64,000 bases of DNA from Nesterenkonia ebinurensis (GTDB lineage Bacteria; Actinomycetota; Actinomycetes; Actinomycetales; Micrococcaceae), in NCBI RefSeq assembly GCF_008711175.1, contig NZ_VWNF01000047.1, positions 124,001 to 188,000 of the forward strand, given 5' to 3'. The notes beneath the pieces are model-generated. The model was not told the DNA's origin and searched no databases. It saw only the letters and a program-made list of their open reading frames with translations. Numbering within the stretch: position 1 is the stretch's first letter; the number at the start of each line of letters is the position of its first letter. Below, in pieces: positions 26,534 through 36,249 of this stretch. A program made the position numbers and the translations under genes.

Positions 26534-27949
26534 ATGGCGAAAACGATGCACGCACCTTCATTTCCTGACACCTCTCAGTCCAGCTCTGCGCAACGGGTTA
26601 CTGCCGAGCAGATCGAAGCCGGCCGAGTAGGTAAGACGCTCGACAAGCAACACGTGTTCCATACCTGGAGCGCACAAGACAAGATCAACCCGATGGTGAT
26701 TCTCGACGCTGAGGGATCCTGGGTATGGGATGGGGAAGGCAACAGGCTGCTCGATCTGACCAGTCAGTTGATGTACACCAACGCCGGTCATAAGCATCCG
26801 AAAATCCTGGCAGCCATCAAAGAGCAGGCTGACAAGCTATGCACTGTCGCGCCGCAGCATTCCAATGAGACTCGTTCGGAAGCCGCCAGACTTATTACCG
26901 AACTCCTGCCGGCAGACATTAATCACGTGCTCTTCACGAATGGTGGCGCGGACGCCAACGAACATTCCGTTCGTATGGCACGCCTCCACACGGGGCGTCG
27001 TAAAGTGCTCTCTGCTTATCGCTCCTACCATGGCGGAACCCAGTTGGCCGTGAACATCACTGGCAACCCCAAGAGGCGAGTGCCGAACGATGACCAGTAT
27101 GGAATCGTTCACTTCCTGCCGCCGTACGCGTATCAAAGCCACTTCCACTCTGACTCAGAAGAGCAAGAGGCCGAAAGGGCCCTGGCGCACCTTCGCGAAA
27201 TCGTCGTATTTGAAGGGCCCGAGCAGGTCGCAGCGATCCTCTTCGAAGGTATCCCGGGGACGGCTGGAATCTACAAGTACCCAGTAAGTTACATGCAGGG
27301 TGTTCGTGAGCTATGTGACGAGTACGGCATCGTACTGATCATCGATGAAGTGATGGCTGGCTTCGGCCGATCAGGAAAGTGGTTTTCACATGAACACTAC
27401 GGAATTGAACCCGACATCGTGACCTTTGCTAAAGGGGTCAACAGCGGCTACGTGCCAATGGGCGGCGTAGCCATGGACGACAAAATATTCGATTCGTTCA
27501 GAGAAGAAACGTATCCAGGTGGCCTGACCTACTCGGGGCACCCGCTAGCGGCGGCGGCGGCGATCGCGAATATCCACGCACTGCGGAACGAAAAAATGGT
27601 GGAGAACGCTGCTCGTGTTGGCCAAGAAGTTATAGGCCCTCGACTCGAGCAGATCAAGAACGGCCATCCTGCAGTGGGTGATGTTCGCGGTGTAGGGGTT
27701 TTTTGGGCCATCGAGCTGGTCAAAGACAAGGCAACGCGAGAGCCCCTAGCTCCCTACGGACAGGTTCCGCCTTGCGTTCCCCGGATGGTGGCCGCCGCCA
27801 AGGATAGAGGGGTACTTCCTTGGAGCGCGATGAACCGCGTCCAGATCTGCCCACCCCTCAACGTGAGTGACGAAGAGATGCACTTCGGTCTTGACGTTCT
27901 CGACGAAGTTTTAGCGATTGCTGATGAGGAGAGGGAGAGCGACGCATGA
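26534..27949 (+). CDS. Class III (omega-) aminotransferase, PLP-dependent
   Basis: 471 residues. Fold-type I class III signatures: HVLFTNGGADANEHSVRMAR (PLP phosphate region), YRSYHGGT, the LIIDEVMAGFGRSGKWF segment with Asp271, and FAKGVNSGYVPMGGV in which Lys300 is the PLP lysine. Relatives include taurine/beta-alanine:pyruvate and 6-aminohexanoate aminotransferases. First gene of a nine-gene operon; its stop overlaps the hyuA start (ATGA). In the proposed pathway it would convert an omega-amino acid, released by ring opening, to a semialdehyde. A start at 26546 is possible. Exact substrate unproven. Confidence 0.9.
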   Translation: MAKTMHAPSFPDTSQSSSAQRVTAEQIEAGRVGKTLDKQHVFHTWSAQDKINPMVILDAEGSWVWDGEGNRLLDLTSQLMYTNAGHKHPKILAAIKEQADKLCTVAPQHSNETRSEAARLITELLPADINHVLFTNGGADANEHSVRMARLHTGRRKVLSAYRSYHGGTQLAVNITGNPKRRVPNDDQYGIVHFLPPYAYQSHFHSDSEEQEAERALAHLREIVVFEGPEQVAAILFEGIPGTAGIYKYPVSYMQGVRELCDEYGIVLIIDEVMAGFGRSGKWFSHEHYGIEPDIVTFAKGVNSGYVPMGGVAMDDKIFDSFREETYPGGLTYSGHPLAAAAAIANIHALRNEKMVENAARVGQEVIGPRLEQIKNGHPAVGDVRGVGVFWAIELVKDKATREPLAPYGQVPPCVPRMVAAAKDRGVLPWSAMNRVQICPPLNVSDEEMHFGLDVLDEVLAIADEERESDA

Positions 27950-30042
27950 CGGAATGGCGACTAGCAATTGATGTCGGTGGAACTTTTACTGACTTTGCCC
28001 TGGTCCACCCCATCCGGAAGAAAATCGAGGTAGGGAAAGTCTTGACAACTCCCGACGATCCTTCGACTGCCATCCTCAGTGGCGCTCGAGACCTCCTCGA
28101 TCGGCACGGCGTGGAGCTCGATGAGGTGGGCTCGATCGTCCACGCCACTACAATCGCGCCCAACACCATTATCCAGGCTGCTGGGGCAAAAGTAGGCCTA
28201 GTCGTAACACATGGCTTCCGGGATGTCATGTTCATGGGGCGCCCCACCCGGTATAACACCTACAGCATTCTCGAGTTGGAACGTCACAAGCCGCTCCTGG
28301 AGCGGAAACATGTCTATGAGGCAACTGAACGAACAGCCGCCGATGGCATAATTCTCACCACGCCTGACCAGGAGGAGCTTAAAGACCTTTGTCTACGGAT
28401 GGCAAAGGACGGCATCGAATCAGTCGCGGTCGCGTTCATCAACTCATACGCCAATCCTTCTAACGAACTACAGACAGCAGAATCGATTCAGCAGTACTTG
28501 CCCGGAGTCCCAGTCACTACATCCGCATCGTTGACTCGAATGGCCGCTGAGTACGAGCGTTTCAGCACCTGCGTCGCCAACGCTTATGTCAAGCCAAAGT
28601 TTCAGGCCTATATCGACCGGCTGACGTCCGGACTCAAGAACTTAGGGTTCACCGGAGATATCCACATGATGCAGTCCAACGGTGGTTTCACTCCGCCAGA
28701 GGCGTTGGTACAGAAACCACTGGTCGCGGTAGAGGCAGGACCTGCAGGCGGAATCATCGCCGCACGAGCTTTTGCTCAAGCTTCCAATGAGAACCACATT
28801 ATCGCTTTCGACATGGGGGGGACCACGGCCAAAGTTTGCCTGGTAGAACCGGGTCCTCTGCCGGTCGGAACAAGCATTGAGATCGACCGCGAGCAGCTGA
28901 GAGACGGCACTGGAATTCCTCTTCGGGTGCCGAGTGTCGACGTCATCGAGATCGGAGCCGGCGGCGGCAGCATTGCCCAACCTCGTCTTGGAATGGTACA
29001 AGTCGGTCCAAAGAGCGCTGGTGCAGACCCAGGGCCCGCCTGTTATGCACGGGGAGGGACCCAAGCGACGGTCACCGATGCGAATATCACTTTGGGCTAC
29101 CTGGCAGCAGAGGATTTCGCGTCGGACGAGCTGGCACTGAGTGTGGGGGCCGCAAGAGCTGCTATCTCCGACGAGATCGGATCGGAACTAGGGCTCACCA
29201 CCGACGCCGCTGCCTGGGCCATTCACGATGCCGTGACCCTCAACATGGAGCACGCTCTTCGGGCCGCGAGTGTGGATCGGGGCAAAGACCCCCGCGGATT
29301 CGCTCTAGTCGCAACTGGCGGGGCCGCACCTACCCATGCGAGCCGGCTGGCCCGGCGTCTCGGCATGGCTAAGGTCATCATTCCACCTTATGCGGGTGTT
29401 GCCTCCTCCTTGGGTTTTCTGGAGGCAGACTTTCGACAGGATGTGACCGTCCATATCAATGAGAGTTTCGATGAAAACACCTGGCAGTCTCTTGAGAACC
29501 GAATCGAAGAAACCAAAAAAGACCCAACGCTTCGTGAGGCCGAGACCACGTCAGAAGAGAGCCGGTCCTATTACGAGACCTTCGCCCGCATGTCGTGCAA
29601 AGGCCAGGGCAGTGACCTAGAGATCTCGTTGATGGGTCTCTCCAGCGCGGCAGAAGTGCTGCACCAGTTTAAGCACCAGTACGAGGATCTTTACGGATCC
29701 ATGCCGCCTGCAGGTCCGGTCACCGTCACCAGCATCCGGGTGGCTCGCGTTACTGAATCTGGTTCCAAGGTCAGTGAGGCAGCGACTCATGCGGATACCA
29801 CAGCGAATCCGACCGATAGTGGCAAAACCCGTGAGGTGTACTTCCCAGAAGTGAGGGGCAGAGTGAGGTGTGCTGTGTACACACGGGAACAATTGCGGGG
29901 CGCCCCAATCCCTGGTCCAGTCGTGATCGTGGACTCGGAGTGCAGCACGCTGGTACTGCCCGGGGACAAGGTGCATGTGGACGCTTTCGGAAGCGTCATC
30001 ATCGACGTAAATCAGAAACAACCCGAAGATGAGGTGGTCTAA
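27946..30042 (+). CDS. hyuA: Hydantoinase/oxoprolinase family protein, subunit A (HyuA-like)
   Basis: 698 residues, normal length. Hydant_A_N domain: LAIDVGGTFTDFALV (residues 7-21, phosphate-binding motif of the actin-like ATPase fold), then Hydantoinase_A with AFDMGGTTAKVCLVEPG (~287-303), VDVIEIGAGGGSIAQP, SAGADPGPACYARGG, and FALVATGGAAPTHASRLARRLGM; a C-terminal domain follows. Together with subunit B it forms an ATP-dependent amidohydrolase that opens lactam or imide rings (5-oxoproline, N-methylhydantoin, caprolactam, valerolactam). Lies between the aminotransferase and hyuB with overlap or zero spacing. Confidence 0.9.
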   Translation: MTEWRLAIDVGGTFTDFALVHPIRKKIEVGKVLTTPDDPSTAILSGARDLLDRHGVELDEVGSIVHATTIAPNTIIQAAGAKVGLVVTHGFRDVMFMGRPTRYNTYSILELERHKPLLERKHVYEATERTAADGIILTTPDQEELKDLCLRMAKDGIESVAVAFINSYANPSNELQTAESIQQYLPGVPVTTSASLTRMAAEYERFSTCVANAYVKPKFQAYIDRLTSGLKNLGFTGDIHMMQSNGGFTPPEALVQKPLVAVEAGPAGGIIAARAFAQASNENHIIAFDMGGTTAKVCLVEPGPLPVGTSIEIDREQLRDGTGIPLRVPSVDVIEIGAGGGSIAQPRLGMVQVGPKSAGADPGPACYARGGTQATVTDANITLGYLAAEDFASDELALSVGAARAAISDEIGSELGLTTDAAAWAIHDAVTLNMEHALRAASVDRGKDPRGFALVATGGAAPTHASRLARRLGMAKVIIPPYAGVASSLGFLEADFRQDVTVHINESFDENTWQSLENRIEETKKDPTLREAETTSEESRSYYETFARMSCKGQGSDLEISLMGLSSAAEVLHQFKHQYEDLYGSMPPAGPVTVTSIRVARVTESGSKVSEAATHADTTANPTDSGKTREVYFPEVRGRVRCAVYTREQLRGAPIPGPVVIVDSECSTLVLPGDKVHVDAFGSVIIDVNQKQPEDEVV

Positions 30043-31740
30043 GTGGCGGACACAATGACGAGAGCCGTGGTCTGGCGCGGCCTGATTGCTGCAGCTAATG
30101 ACGCCGGCCGGGTCCTGAAACGTACTGCTTTCTCGGGGGCTATACAAGAAGGACAGGACTTCTCGATCGGGGTCTTCGACGAACAAGGAAGAATGATCGT
30201 TCAGGGGGATTTCAGCCCGGGCCACCTGGGAGCCATGCCCTCGGTGATTAAACACGTAGAAGACTACTTTCCAAGAGGTTCCCTCAGTGCGGGCGACGCC
30301 GTTCTACTGAATGACCTCTTTATGGGGTCGGGCCACCTTTTGGATTTCTTCTTGGCCACTCCTGTTTTCGTAGAGAAGGAGTTCATGGGGTACGCAGTCA
30401 GCTGTGCTCACATGGCTGATGTAGGAGGCGCCTCCCCCGGTTCTCAGCAAGTGGAAGGAATATTCGACTTCTATCAGGAAGGAATTCGTTTTCTTCCAAC
30501 ACTGATGTGGCACGAAGGCGAAGCGGTGGGCGACGTCCATCGGATCCTCGCAGCAAATGTGCGGGTGCCAGACACTGTGCTGGGGGATATTCAAGCGATG
30601 CGAAACGCTAATTTAGTGGTTGAAAAGAGATTTAGCGAACTTGTGATGAACCAAGGGAAAGCGGCGTTTCGCCAAGTCTGTGATGAGGTACTCAGCATTT
30701 CCGAGGCGGCGATGCGCGCTGAGATCTCCAAGTGGCCGAATGGAGTCTACTCTGCAACGGACTATTACGATGACTTCGGACCCGGCACTGATTCGCTGAA
30801 GATTTCGGTTCAGGTCACAGTTAACGATGATTCAGTTGACTTTGATTTTTCCAACAGTAGTCCTCAAACTCGCTCTGGAATTAATGCTGTCAGAAACTAT
30901 CTTGACTCTTACACACTCTTCAGCGTCAAGTCGATGGCCGACGATGGTCAGGTTCCACAAAATGCAGGCTCCATGGCGCCCATTAATATTACCTGTACCC
31001 CGGGGACAGTTGTTAGCGCTATTCCGCCGGCCGGAGGTGGAGCTCGGGCGATTATGCAGCAGCGTATTGTGGACGTGATTTTTCAAGCCATGGCGGAGGC
31101 AATACCAGATCGAGTCTTAGCGCCCTCATCCCATTGGGCGAATCCCATTATCGGCGGCTACGACCCAGAAACCGGCAAGCAATTCGTGAACTACGAAATC
31201 GTGGTCGGAGGATTCGGAGGACGACCAGATCGCGACGGCGTTGAGGCAATGTCGGCTTCGTTCAATATTGACACCGTGCCAGTGGAGATCGCCGAAGCAG
31301 CTGCTCCACTTCGCGTACTTCGTCACTCATTCATCCAGGACTCTGCGGGCGTCGGACAGTTCAGGGGCGGATTCGGGGTGCGGAAGGACATCCAGTTCTT
31401 CGGCAAGGACATGACCCTCACGAATTTGGGAGAGCGGCATGTCTTCCAACCTCCCGGAATACTTGGCGGTGAACCAGGCATTTCGGCTTCGACGGTGCTC
31501 AATCCGGACAAGGAGACAGCGAAGGAACTCCATTCCAAAGGAACGTACTTCCTGGACTACGCGGACGTGGTCTCCTTCAGGCTCTCGGGCGGAGGAGGCT
31601 ACGGTTCTGCTAGTGAACGTTCCGCGAAGGCAGTCGCTGCAGATGTTGAAGCCGGCTTGGTGACTGAGAGTGCCGCCCTGGCGAACTATCCCGCTTACCG
31701 TGAATCACAGCCTCTCAAAACGCGCAAGGAGGCAAAGTGA
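30043..31740 (+). CDS. hyuB: Hydantoinase B/oxoprolinase family protein, subunit B (HyuB-like)
   Basis: 565 residues, Hydantoinase_B. GLIAAANDAGRVLKRTAFSGAIQEGQDFSIGVFDEQGRMIVQ and HLGAMPSVIKHVEDYFPRGSLSAGDAVLLNDLFMGSGHLLDFFL are typical, as are the internal ...CAHMADVGGASPGSQ... and C-terminal QFRGGFGVRKDIQF, RLSGGGGYGSASER. The GTG start directly follows the hyuA stop, so the two subunits are made together. Its stop overlaps the aldehyde dehydrogenase start (GTGA). Supplies the hydrolytic/carboxy-phosphate half of the two-subunit lactamase. Confidence 0.9.
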   Translation: MADTMTRAVVWRGLIAAANDAGRVLKRTAFSGAIQEGQDFSIGVFDEQGRMIVQGDFSPGHLGAMPSVIKHVEDYFPRGSLSAGDAVLLNDLFMGSGHLLDFFLATPVFVEKEFMGYAVSCAHMADVGGASPGSQQVEGIFDFYQEGIRFLPTLMWHEGEAVGDVHRILAANVRVPDTVLGDIQAMRNANLVVEKRFSELVMNQGKAAFRQVCDEVLSISEAAMRAEISKWPNGVYSATDYYDDFGPGTDSLKISVQVTVNDDSVDFDFSNSSPQTRSGINAVRNYLDSYTLFSVKSMADDGQVPQNAGSMAPINITCTPGTVVSAIPPAGGGARAIMQQRIVDVIFQAMAEAIPDRVLAPSSHWANPIIGGYDPETGKQFVNYEIVVGGFGGRPDRDGVEAMSASFNIDTVPVEIAEAAAPLRVLRHSFIQDSAGVGQFRGGFGVRKDIQFFGKDMTLTNLGERHVFQPPGILGGEPGISASTVLNPDKETAKELHSKGTYFLDYADVVSFRLSGGGGYGSASERSAKAVAADVEAGLVTESAALANYPAYRESQPLKTRKEAK

Positions 31741-33179
31741 GGACGATCGATAACATCATTGGGTCGGTTCCTGGGGTTGGTGGAAAGGAGCACGTAAGTC
31801 TCTATCACTCCTACACAGGAAAGCAGACGGCTCAGGTTGCTTTAGCGACCACGGAGAACGTGACCAGCGCACTTGTGGCCGCGGATGGTGCTCGGGCGGA
31901 ACTCGCGAATTATCCAGCACACAAGCGGGCTACGTTGCTCCGGCAATTCAGTGAGCGTATCGAGGGTCAATTTCAGGTTCTGGTCGACGGAATCGTGGCG
32001 GATGTGGGAAAACCACGCTCCGAGGCGCAGCTCGAGGTTCATCGTTCGATAGAAGTGGCGCGGCTTACCGCTGACGCTCTGCTGGGCCTCTCTGGTGAGG
32101 TCGTTGCCATGGGGGCGAGTGCTTCGGCAGCAGGAAAAGCCGGATTCGAGTATCGAGTCCCGGCCGGCGTCGTAGTTGCCATAACACCATTCAACGCGCC
32201 TCTGAACCTGTCGGTCTCCAAAGTCGTCGCTGCCTTGGGAGCGGGGTGCCCTGTAATTCTCAAACCGCCGCTTAATGCCGCCCAAGCGCCCACGACTGCG
32301 ATGCGTGAGCTCATCCAACTCGATTGGCCAACTGGTGCTATCTCCGTGGTCCAGGGAGGGAGCGATGCCGGAGAGCAACTCGTTAGCTCCGACATTCCGC
32401 GTGTTGTGACTTTCACCGGAAGCTTGGCGGCGGCACAGGCCATCACCAAGGTTTCCGGGGTAAAGAAGCTGGTCTTGGAACTGGGTTCCATGGCACCGAC
32501 GATCGTTTGTGACGACGCTGATCTCGACGATGCTGCGAATCGTCTACTCCGAGGTGGTTTTGGGACCGCCGGCCAAGCATGCATCGCAACTCAGCGCGTC
32601 CTTGTTCAAGAGCAAGTATGGGATGACTTTGTCGCTTCCTATGTTCCCCGCGTTAAGGATCTGTGTGTCGGTGACCCCGATAATTTGAATACTGTGGTCG
32701 GGCCCATGATTGATGAAGACGCCGCGCAGCGGGTGCACGATTGGATCCAAGAAGCTCAGGCATCGGGAGCTTCTATCCTTTGCGGGGGGGACCGACTTGC
32801 TCCTCGTATCGTTGAGCCCACCGTTTTAGCAAACGTACCTCAGAACGTGAAGCTGGCGACCAGGGAGGTATTTGGCCCTGTAGTGGAACTGATTCCCTTC
32901 CGAACAGACCAAGAGGCTGTGGATATTTCTAATAGTACCCCTTATGGTCTCCAAGCAGGTGTTTTCACTAGCACTATTGACCGCGCGTTCTCTTTCTTCA
33001 CCGCGCTTGAATTCGGTGGCGTACAAATCAACGAGTCAAGCCGAGTGCGGCACGACCTTCATGCATTCGGCGGCCGAAAGGGGAGCGGTCTTGGTTCTGA
33101 GGGAGTAAAGCACGCCCTTGAGGAAATGACAGAAATAAAGTTCATGGGTGTCCGCCTGAAAGCGGATTATCCGTACTGA
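31737..33179 (+). CDS. NAD(P)-dependent aldehyde dehydrogenase
   Basis: 480 residues, ALDH superfamily. Residues seen: Asn153 in TPFNAPLN, Lys176 in ILKPP, general base Glu248 in LVLELGS, and nucleophile Cys282 in GTAGQACIATQRV; REVFGPVVELIPF and FGGRKGSGLGSEGVKHALEEMTE close the domain. Semialdehyde dehydrogenases fit this pattern. In the operon it follows hyuB with a 4-base overlap (GTG start), and its natural task would be to oxidise the semialdehyde from the aminotransferase to a dicarboxylic acid. Confidence 0.92.
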   Translation: MRTIDNIIGSVPGVGGKEHVSLYHSYTGKQTAQVALATTENVTSALVAADGARAELANYPAHKRATLLRQFSERIEGQFQVLVDGIVADVGKPRSEAQLEVHRSIEVARLTADALLGLSGEVVAMGASASAAGKAGFEYRVPAGVVVAITPFNAPLNLSVSKVVAALGAGCPVILKPPLNAAQAPTTAMRELIQLDWPTGAISVVQGGSDAGEQLVSSDIPRVVTFTGSLAAAQAITKVSGVKKLVLELGSMAPTIVCDDADLDDAANRLLRGGFGTAGQACIATQRVLVQEQVWDDFVASYVPRVKDLCVGDPDNLNTVVGPMIDEDAAQRVHDWIQEAQASGASILCGGDRLAPRIVEPTVLANVPQNVKLATREVFGPVVELIPFRTDQEAVDISNSTPYGLQAGVFTSTIDRAFSFFTALEFGGVQINESSRVRHDLHAFGGRKGSGLGSEGVKHALEEMTEIKFMGVRLKADYPY

Positions 33180-33197
33180 TATCAAGAGGGGAAGCTA

Positions 33198-34277
33198 ATG
33201 AACAGCAGGTCACAGACTGGACGAACTCGCAAATCAACAGGCGCTGCAATTCTTGTGCTGGTGGCAATGGCGGGTCTCGCCGCATGCGGCGGGGGTAACG
33301 GCGGCGAAGACAATGGTGGTGACGAGGAACAGACTCTGCGTTTCGGACACTACCAGGCTCGTGGCCCAGCGGTTGAGGGTGAAGGCAGGCTGGCCGATGC
33401 TATTACCGAATCGGAGAACAACAGCTTGACCATCGACGTGGGCTGGTCGGAATCTTATGGTGCAGCGGGCGAACTCGCCGATCTCGTGCAAGCTGGAGCA
33501 CTGGACATCGGGCTTGTAGTTACTCACTACGGCGTTGAAGGTTTTCCTATTCATGCTCTCCAAACGGCCGGGTTCTGGACCTCAGATTCAGTTGAGGGAC
33601 TCGAAACTCAACGGGAACTTGTCAATGAGGTTTTCAATAGTGATCCCTTTGAGGAGGAACTCGAGAGTCACAACCAAGTCGGGTTGCTTCACCAGGCACT
33701 CGCTCCTTATTACCTGGTGTCCCCCGAACCAGGTTGTTCGTTGGAGGACCTTCAAGGTGCACGAGTACGGTCACTCGGTGAGACCTATCCGGCCGCCTTA
33801 GGAGCTATCGGAGCGACGCCTGTTTCGCTGACTGCCGCTGAATTCTACGAATCGATCGAACGAGGGAATGTCGACTATCTAACAGTGGCCGCGGCGCACA
33901 TCGTGTCACAGGATTTACATGAAGTGGCTCCCTACGCTTGCGGTCCCATCTTCTGGTTAGGGAATGGGCACACGACCACGATGAATCTTGATGTCTGGAA
34001 CAGTCTGAGTGAAGAGGAGCAGGAGGATATTCTGTCCATCGCGGAAGAGACCCAGGACTGGTATTTCGAGAACGCTATCCAGGAAGAAGAAAACCTCGTC
34101 GAGGAACTGTCGTCTGAGGGCATGACCTTCGAGTCCTTTCCAGAGAAAGACCTCCAAGAATGGATCGAACAAGCACCGGATTCTATTGAGTGGTGGAGCA
34201 GCCTCGTCGAGGATTCTCACCCGGACCTAGACGTCGGTGCGCTTGCGGAACAGGTCCGGGAGATCACCGAATTCTAA
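33198..34277 (+). CDS. TRAP transporter solute-binding lipoprotein (DctP family)
   Basis: 359 residues. Signal peptide with lipobox: ILVLVAMAGLAACGGGNGG, Cys about residue 30, then a Gly/Asp/Glu-rich linker. The mature part is DctP-like: TLRFGHYQARGPAVEGEGRLADAI, then EDLQGARVRSLGETYPAALGAIGATPVSLTAAEFYESIERGNVDY, the family's ligand-contact region with the conserved arginine (GARVR). Binds an organic acid or amphipathic carboxylate outside the membrane and hands it to DctQM encoded next. Start ATG preceded by GAGGGGAAG. Confidence 0.9.
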   Translation: MNSRSQTGRTRKSTGAAILVLVAMAGLAACGGGNGGEDNGGDEEQTLRFGHYQARGPAVEGEGRLADAITESENNSLTIDVGWSESYGAAGELADLVQAGALDIGLVVTHYGVEGFPIHALQTAGFWTSDSVEGLETQRELVNEVFNSDPFEEELESHNQVGLLHQALAPYYLVSPEPGCSLEDLQGARVRSLGETYPAALGAIGATPVSLTAAEFYESIERGNVDYLTVAAAHIVSQDLHEVAPYACGPIFWLGNGHTTTMNLDVWNSLSEEEQEDILSIAEETQDWYFENAIQEEENLVEELSSEGMTFESFPEKDLQEWIEQAPDSIEWWSSLVEDSHPDLDVGALAEQVREITEF

Positions 34278-34289
34278 CGAGAGTGTGCC

Positions 34290-34883
34290 ATGTCTCCTGA
34301 CAATAAATCGAGCGATGGCGTGGGGCGGGGTCGACTACTTGTCGACCGCGCCCTACGCCGGATCACCAGTGCGATGTCGATCACCCTTCTGTGCTTAGTG
34401 GCCACCGCCCTGTCGGTGAGTTTGATCATCAGCGCAACGGATGCGATCAGTGGTCGGTTGCTGAGTCAGCCGATCACTGGGGCCCTAGAGATGCGCGCTA
34501 ACCTGCTGCCGGTTATTGGGTTCGGGGGATTGGCCTACGTACAGCACCGCAAGGAGCACATTAAAGTTGAACTCCTTACCTTCTTCTTGGGGGCTCGACT
34601 GCGCACTTATGCTTCAGTTCTAGCTCTGCTGATTATGGCCACCTTCGCAGTGCTGCTCATGCTGGCCACGTGGGAGGCCGCAGTACAAAGTTGGCAGATC
34701 GGACAGACGACCCCCGGCGCGGTTCAATTCCCCGTTTATCCCACGAAGTTCGCCATCTCATTTTCTCTTGGCGTACTGGCTCTTCAGTTCGTATTGGACG
34801 CGATTCGCGATATCGTTCGCCCCCCTGAAGCTGAACCGATGAACGACACCGGAACTGAAGTACCCCAGGGGCCCGTGGTCTGA
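34290..34883 (+). CDS. TRAP transporter small membrane subunit (DctQ family)
   Basis: 197 residues with four membrane segments: MSITLLCLVATALSVSLIISATD, LLPVIGFGGLAYVQHRKEHIKVELL (the conserved GLxxxxRxxxHIxVDxL-like region), VLALLIMATFAVLLMLATWEA, and FAISFSLGVLALQFVLDAI. 12 bases after the solute-binding gene, 43 before the DctM gene. Works with DctM to import using the Na+ gradient. Confidence 0.87.
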   Translation: MSPDNKSSDGVGRGRLLVDRALRRITSAMSITLLCLVATALSVSLIISATDAISGRLLSQPITGALEMRANLLPVIGFGGLAYVQHRKEHIKVELLTFFLGARLRTYASVLALLIMATFAVLLMLATWEAAVQSWQIGQTTPGAVQFPVYPTKFAISFSLGVLALQFVLDAIRDIVRPPEAEPMNDTGTEVPQGPVV

Positions 34884-34926
34884 GCACGTGTTCTTAGAGA
34901 CTTAATTATATGCAAGGAGAACTCCC

Positions 34927-36231
34927 ATGGATCCCATAGCAGGTGGCATTATCGCCTTATGTCTGGCGCTCCTTCTGCTGGGTGTGCACGTCGGGTTTGC
35001 CCTCTTGATTTCGGGAGGAGTCGGCCTCTTCCTATTGGCAGGCTTCGATACGGCTTGGGCCCAACTGTCGGCCATGCCTTATAGTGCGTCAGCAATAGAA
35101 TCCCTTTCGGTTATTCCGTTGTTTATTCTTATGGGGATGGTTTTTTACCGGGCCGATTATACCAAAGAAATCTTCGATGTGGCCTTCCGCTGGGTTGGAG
35201 GGCTTAGAGGCGGAAGTGTGAATGCCACGACCTTGGCAAGTGGTATCTTCGGGGCTATTACCGGTTCGTCCGTGGCAGCGGCTGGTGTATTCAGCAAGGT
35301 AGCGCTTCCTGAAATGGTTCGACGTGGGGTAGATAAGCGTCTCGCAGCTGGAAGCATCGCAGCTGCAGGCACCGTTGCCAGCATGATTCCTCCCAGTATG
35401 TTGTTGGTGATGTACGGCATCATCACGGAGTCTTCTGTGGCGATGCTGCTAACTGCTGGACTGCTCCCGGGTCTTCTGACAATCCTTGTTTACTGCGTGG
35501 GCGTGAACCTCGGAGTGAGGCTCAAACCCGAACTTGCGCCGACAAATGATGAACGGTACTCCTGGTGGGAGCGCATCTCCTCGATGCGCAGTCTTTGGGG
35601 AATCGTCGTGATTTTCGCAATCGTCATGGGCGGAATATACCAAGGTTTCTTTACGGTAACTCAAGCTGCAGCTGTGGGATCGGCGGCTGCGATTCTCCTA
35701 GCAGTTGTCCAACAAAAACTTAAAGTAAAAGGACTACGCAATAGCTTTGTCGACGCTGCTGCTCAGACCAGCTCATTGATGATCATCATCGTAGGTGGAG
35801 CAGTATTCGCTCGATTCCTCAGCTATTCAGGACTCGTCTCGGTCGTATCCAGGACCCTTGAAGATGCCGGACTTCCCAGTTGGGTTTATCTCCTGATATA
35901 CATCCTTCTCTTCATCGCCTTAGGGATGTTCCTCGAGGGATACTCGATGATGGTGCTTGCTTTGCCAATCATGTTCCCCTTGATGATGAACCTAGGTTTC
36001 GACCCCATTTGGCTTGGAATCATCACCGTGAAGCTCGCAGAGATCGGGTTGATGACCCCACCAGTGGGATTGAACGTCTTTGTTGTGAAAAGTTCCTCCC
36101 CAGTTCCTATCACGCTGAAGGAGACGTTCAGCGGAGTCTGGCCGTTCCTCGTCCTGGAGCTGGTAACTCTCACCATCCTGGTGCTCTTCCCGGCTATCGC
36201 ACTGTTTCTGCCCGAAACAGCATCCTCATGA
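34927..36231 (+). CDS. TRAP transporter large permease (DctM family)
   Basis: 434 residues, about 12 membrane segments. Characteristic: IPLFILMGMVFYRADYTKEIFD, GSVNATTLASGIFGAITGSSVAAAGVFSKVALPEMVRRG, GSIAAAGTVASMIPPSMLLVMYGIITESSVAMLLTAGLLPGLL, and LPIMFPLMMNLGFDPIWLGIITVKLAEIGLMTPPVGLNVFVVK. Third part of a complete TRAP system in the operon. Preceded by AAGGAGA. Confidence 0.92.
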   Translation: MDPIAGGIIALCLALLLLGVHVGFALLISGGVGLFLLAGFDTAWAQLSAMPYSASAIESLSVIPLFILMGMVFYRADYTKEIFDVAFRWVGGLRGGSVNATTLASGIFGAITGSSVAAAGVFSKVALPEMVRRGVDKRLAAGSIAAAGTVASMIPPSMLLVMYGIITESSVAMLLTAGLLPGLLTILVYCVGVNLGVRLKPELAPTNDERYSWWERISSMRSLWGIVVIFAIVMGGIYQGFFTVTQAAAVGSAAAILLAVVQQKLKVKGLRNSFVDAAAQTSSLMIIIVGGAVFARFLSYSGLVSVVSRTLEDAGLPSWVYLLIYILLFIALGMFLEGYSMMVLALPIMFPLMMNLGFDPIWLGIITVKLAEIGLMTPPVGLNVFVVKSSSPVPITLKETFSGVWPFLVLELVTLTILVLFPAIALFLPETASS

Positions 36232-36249
36232 TTCTCGGACCATAAAAGT

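Noticed and set aside
26534-27949. Taurine catabolism as the function of the operon
   Set aside because: The aminotransferase would allow it, but no sulfoacetaldehyde acetyltransferase or taurine-specific partner is present, and HyuAB has no role in taurine use.
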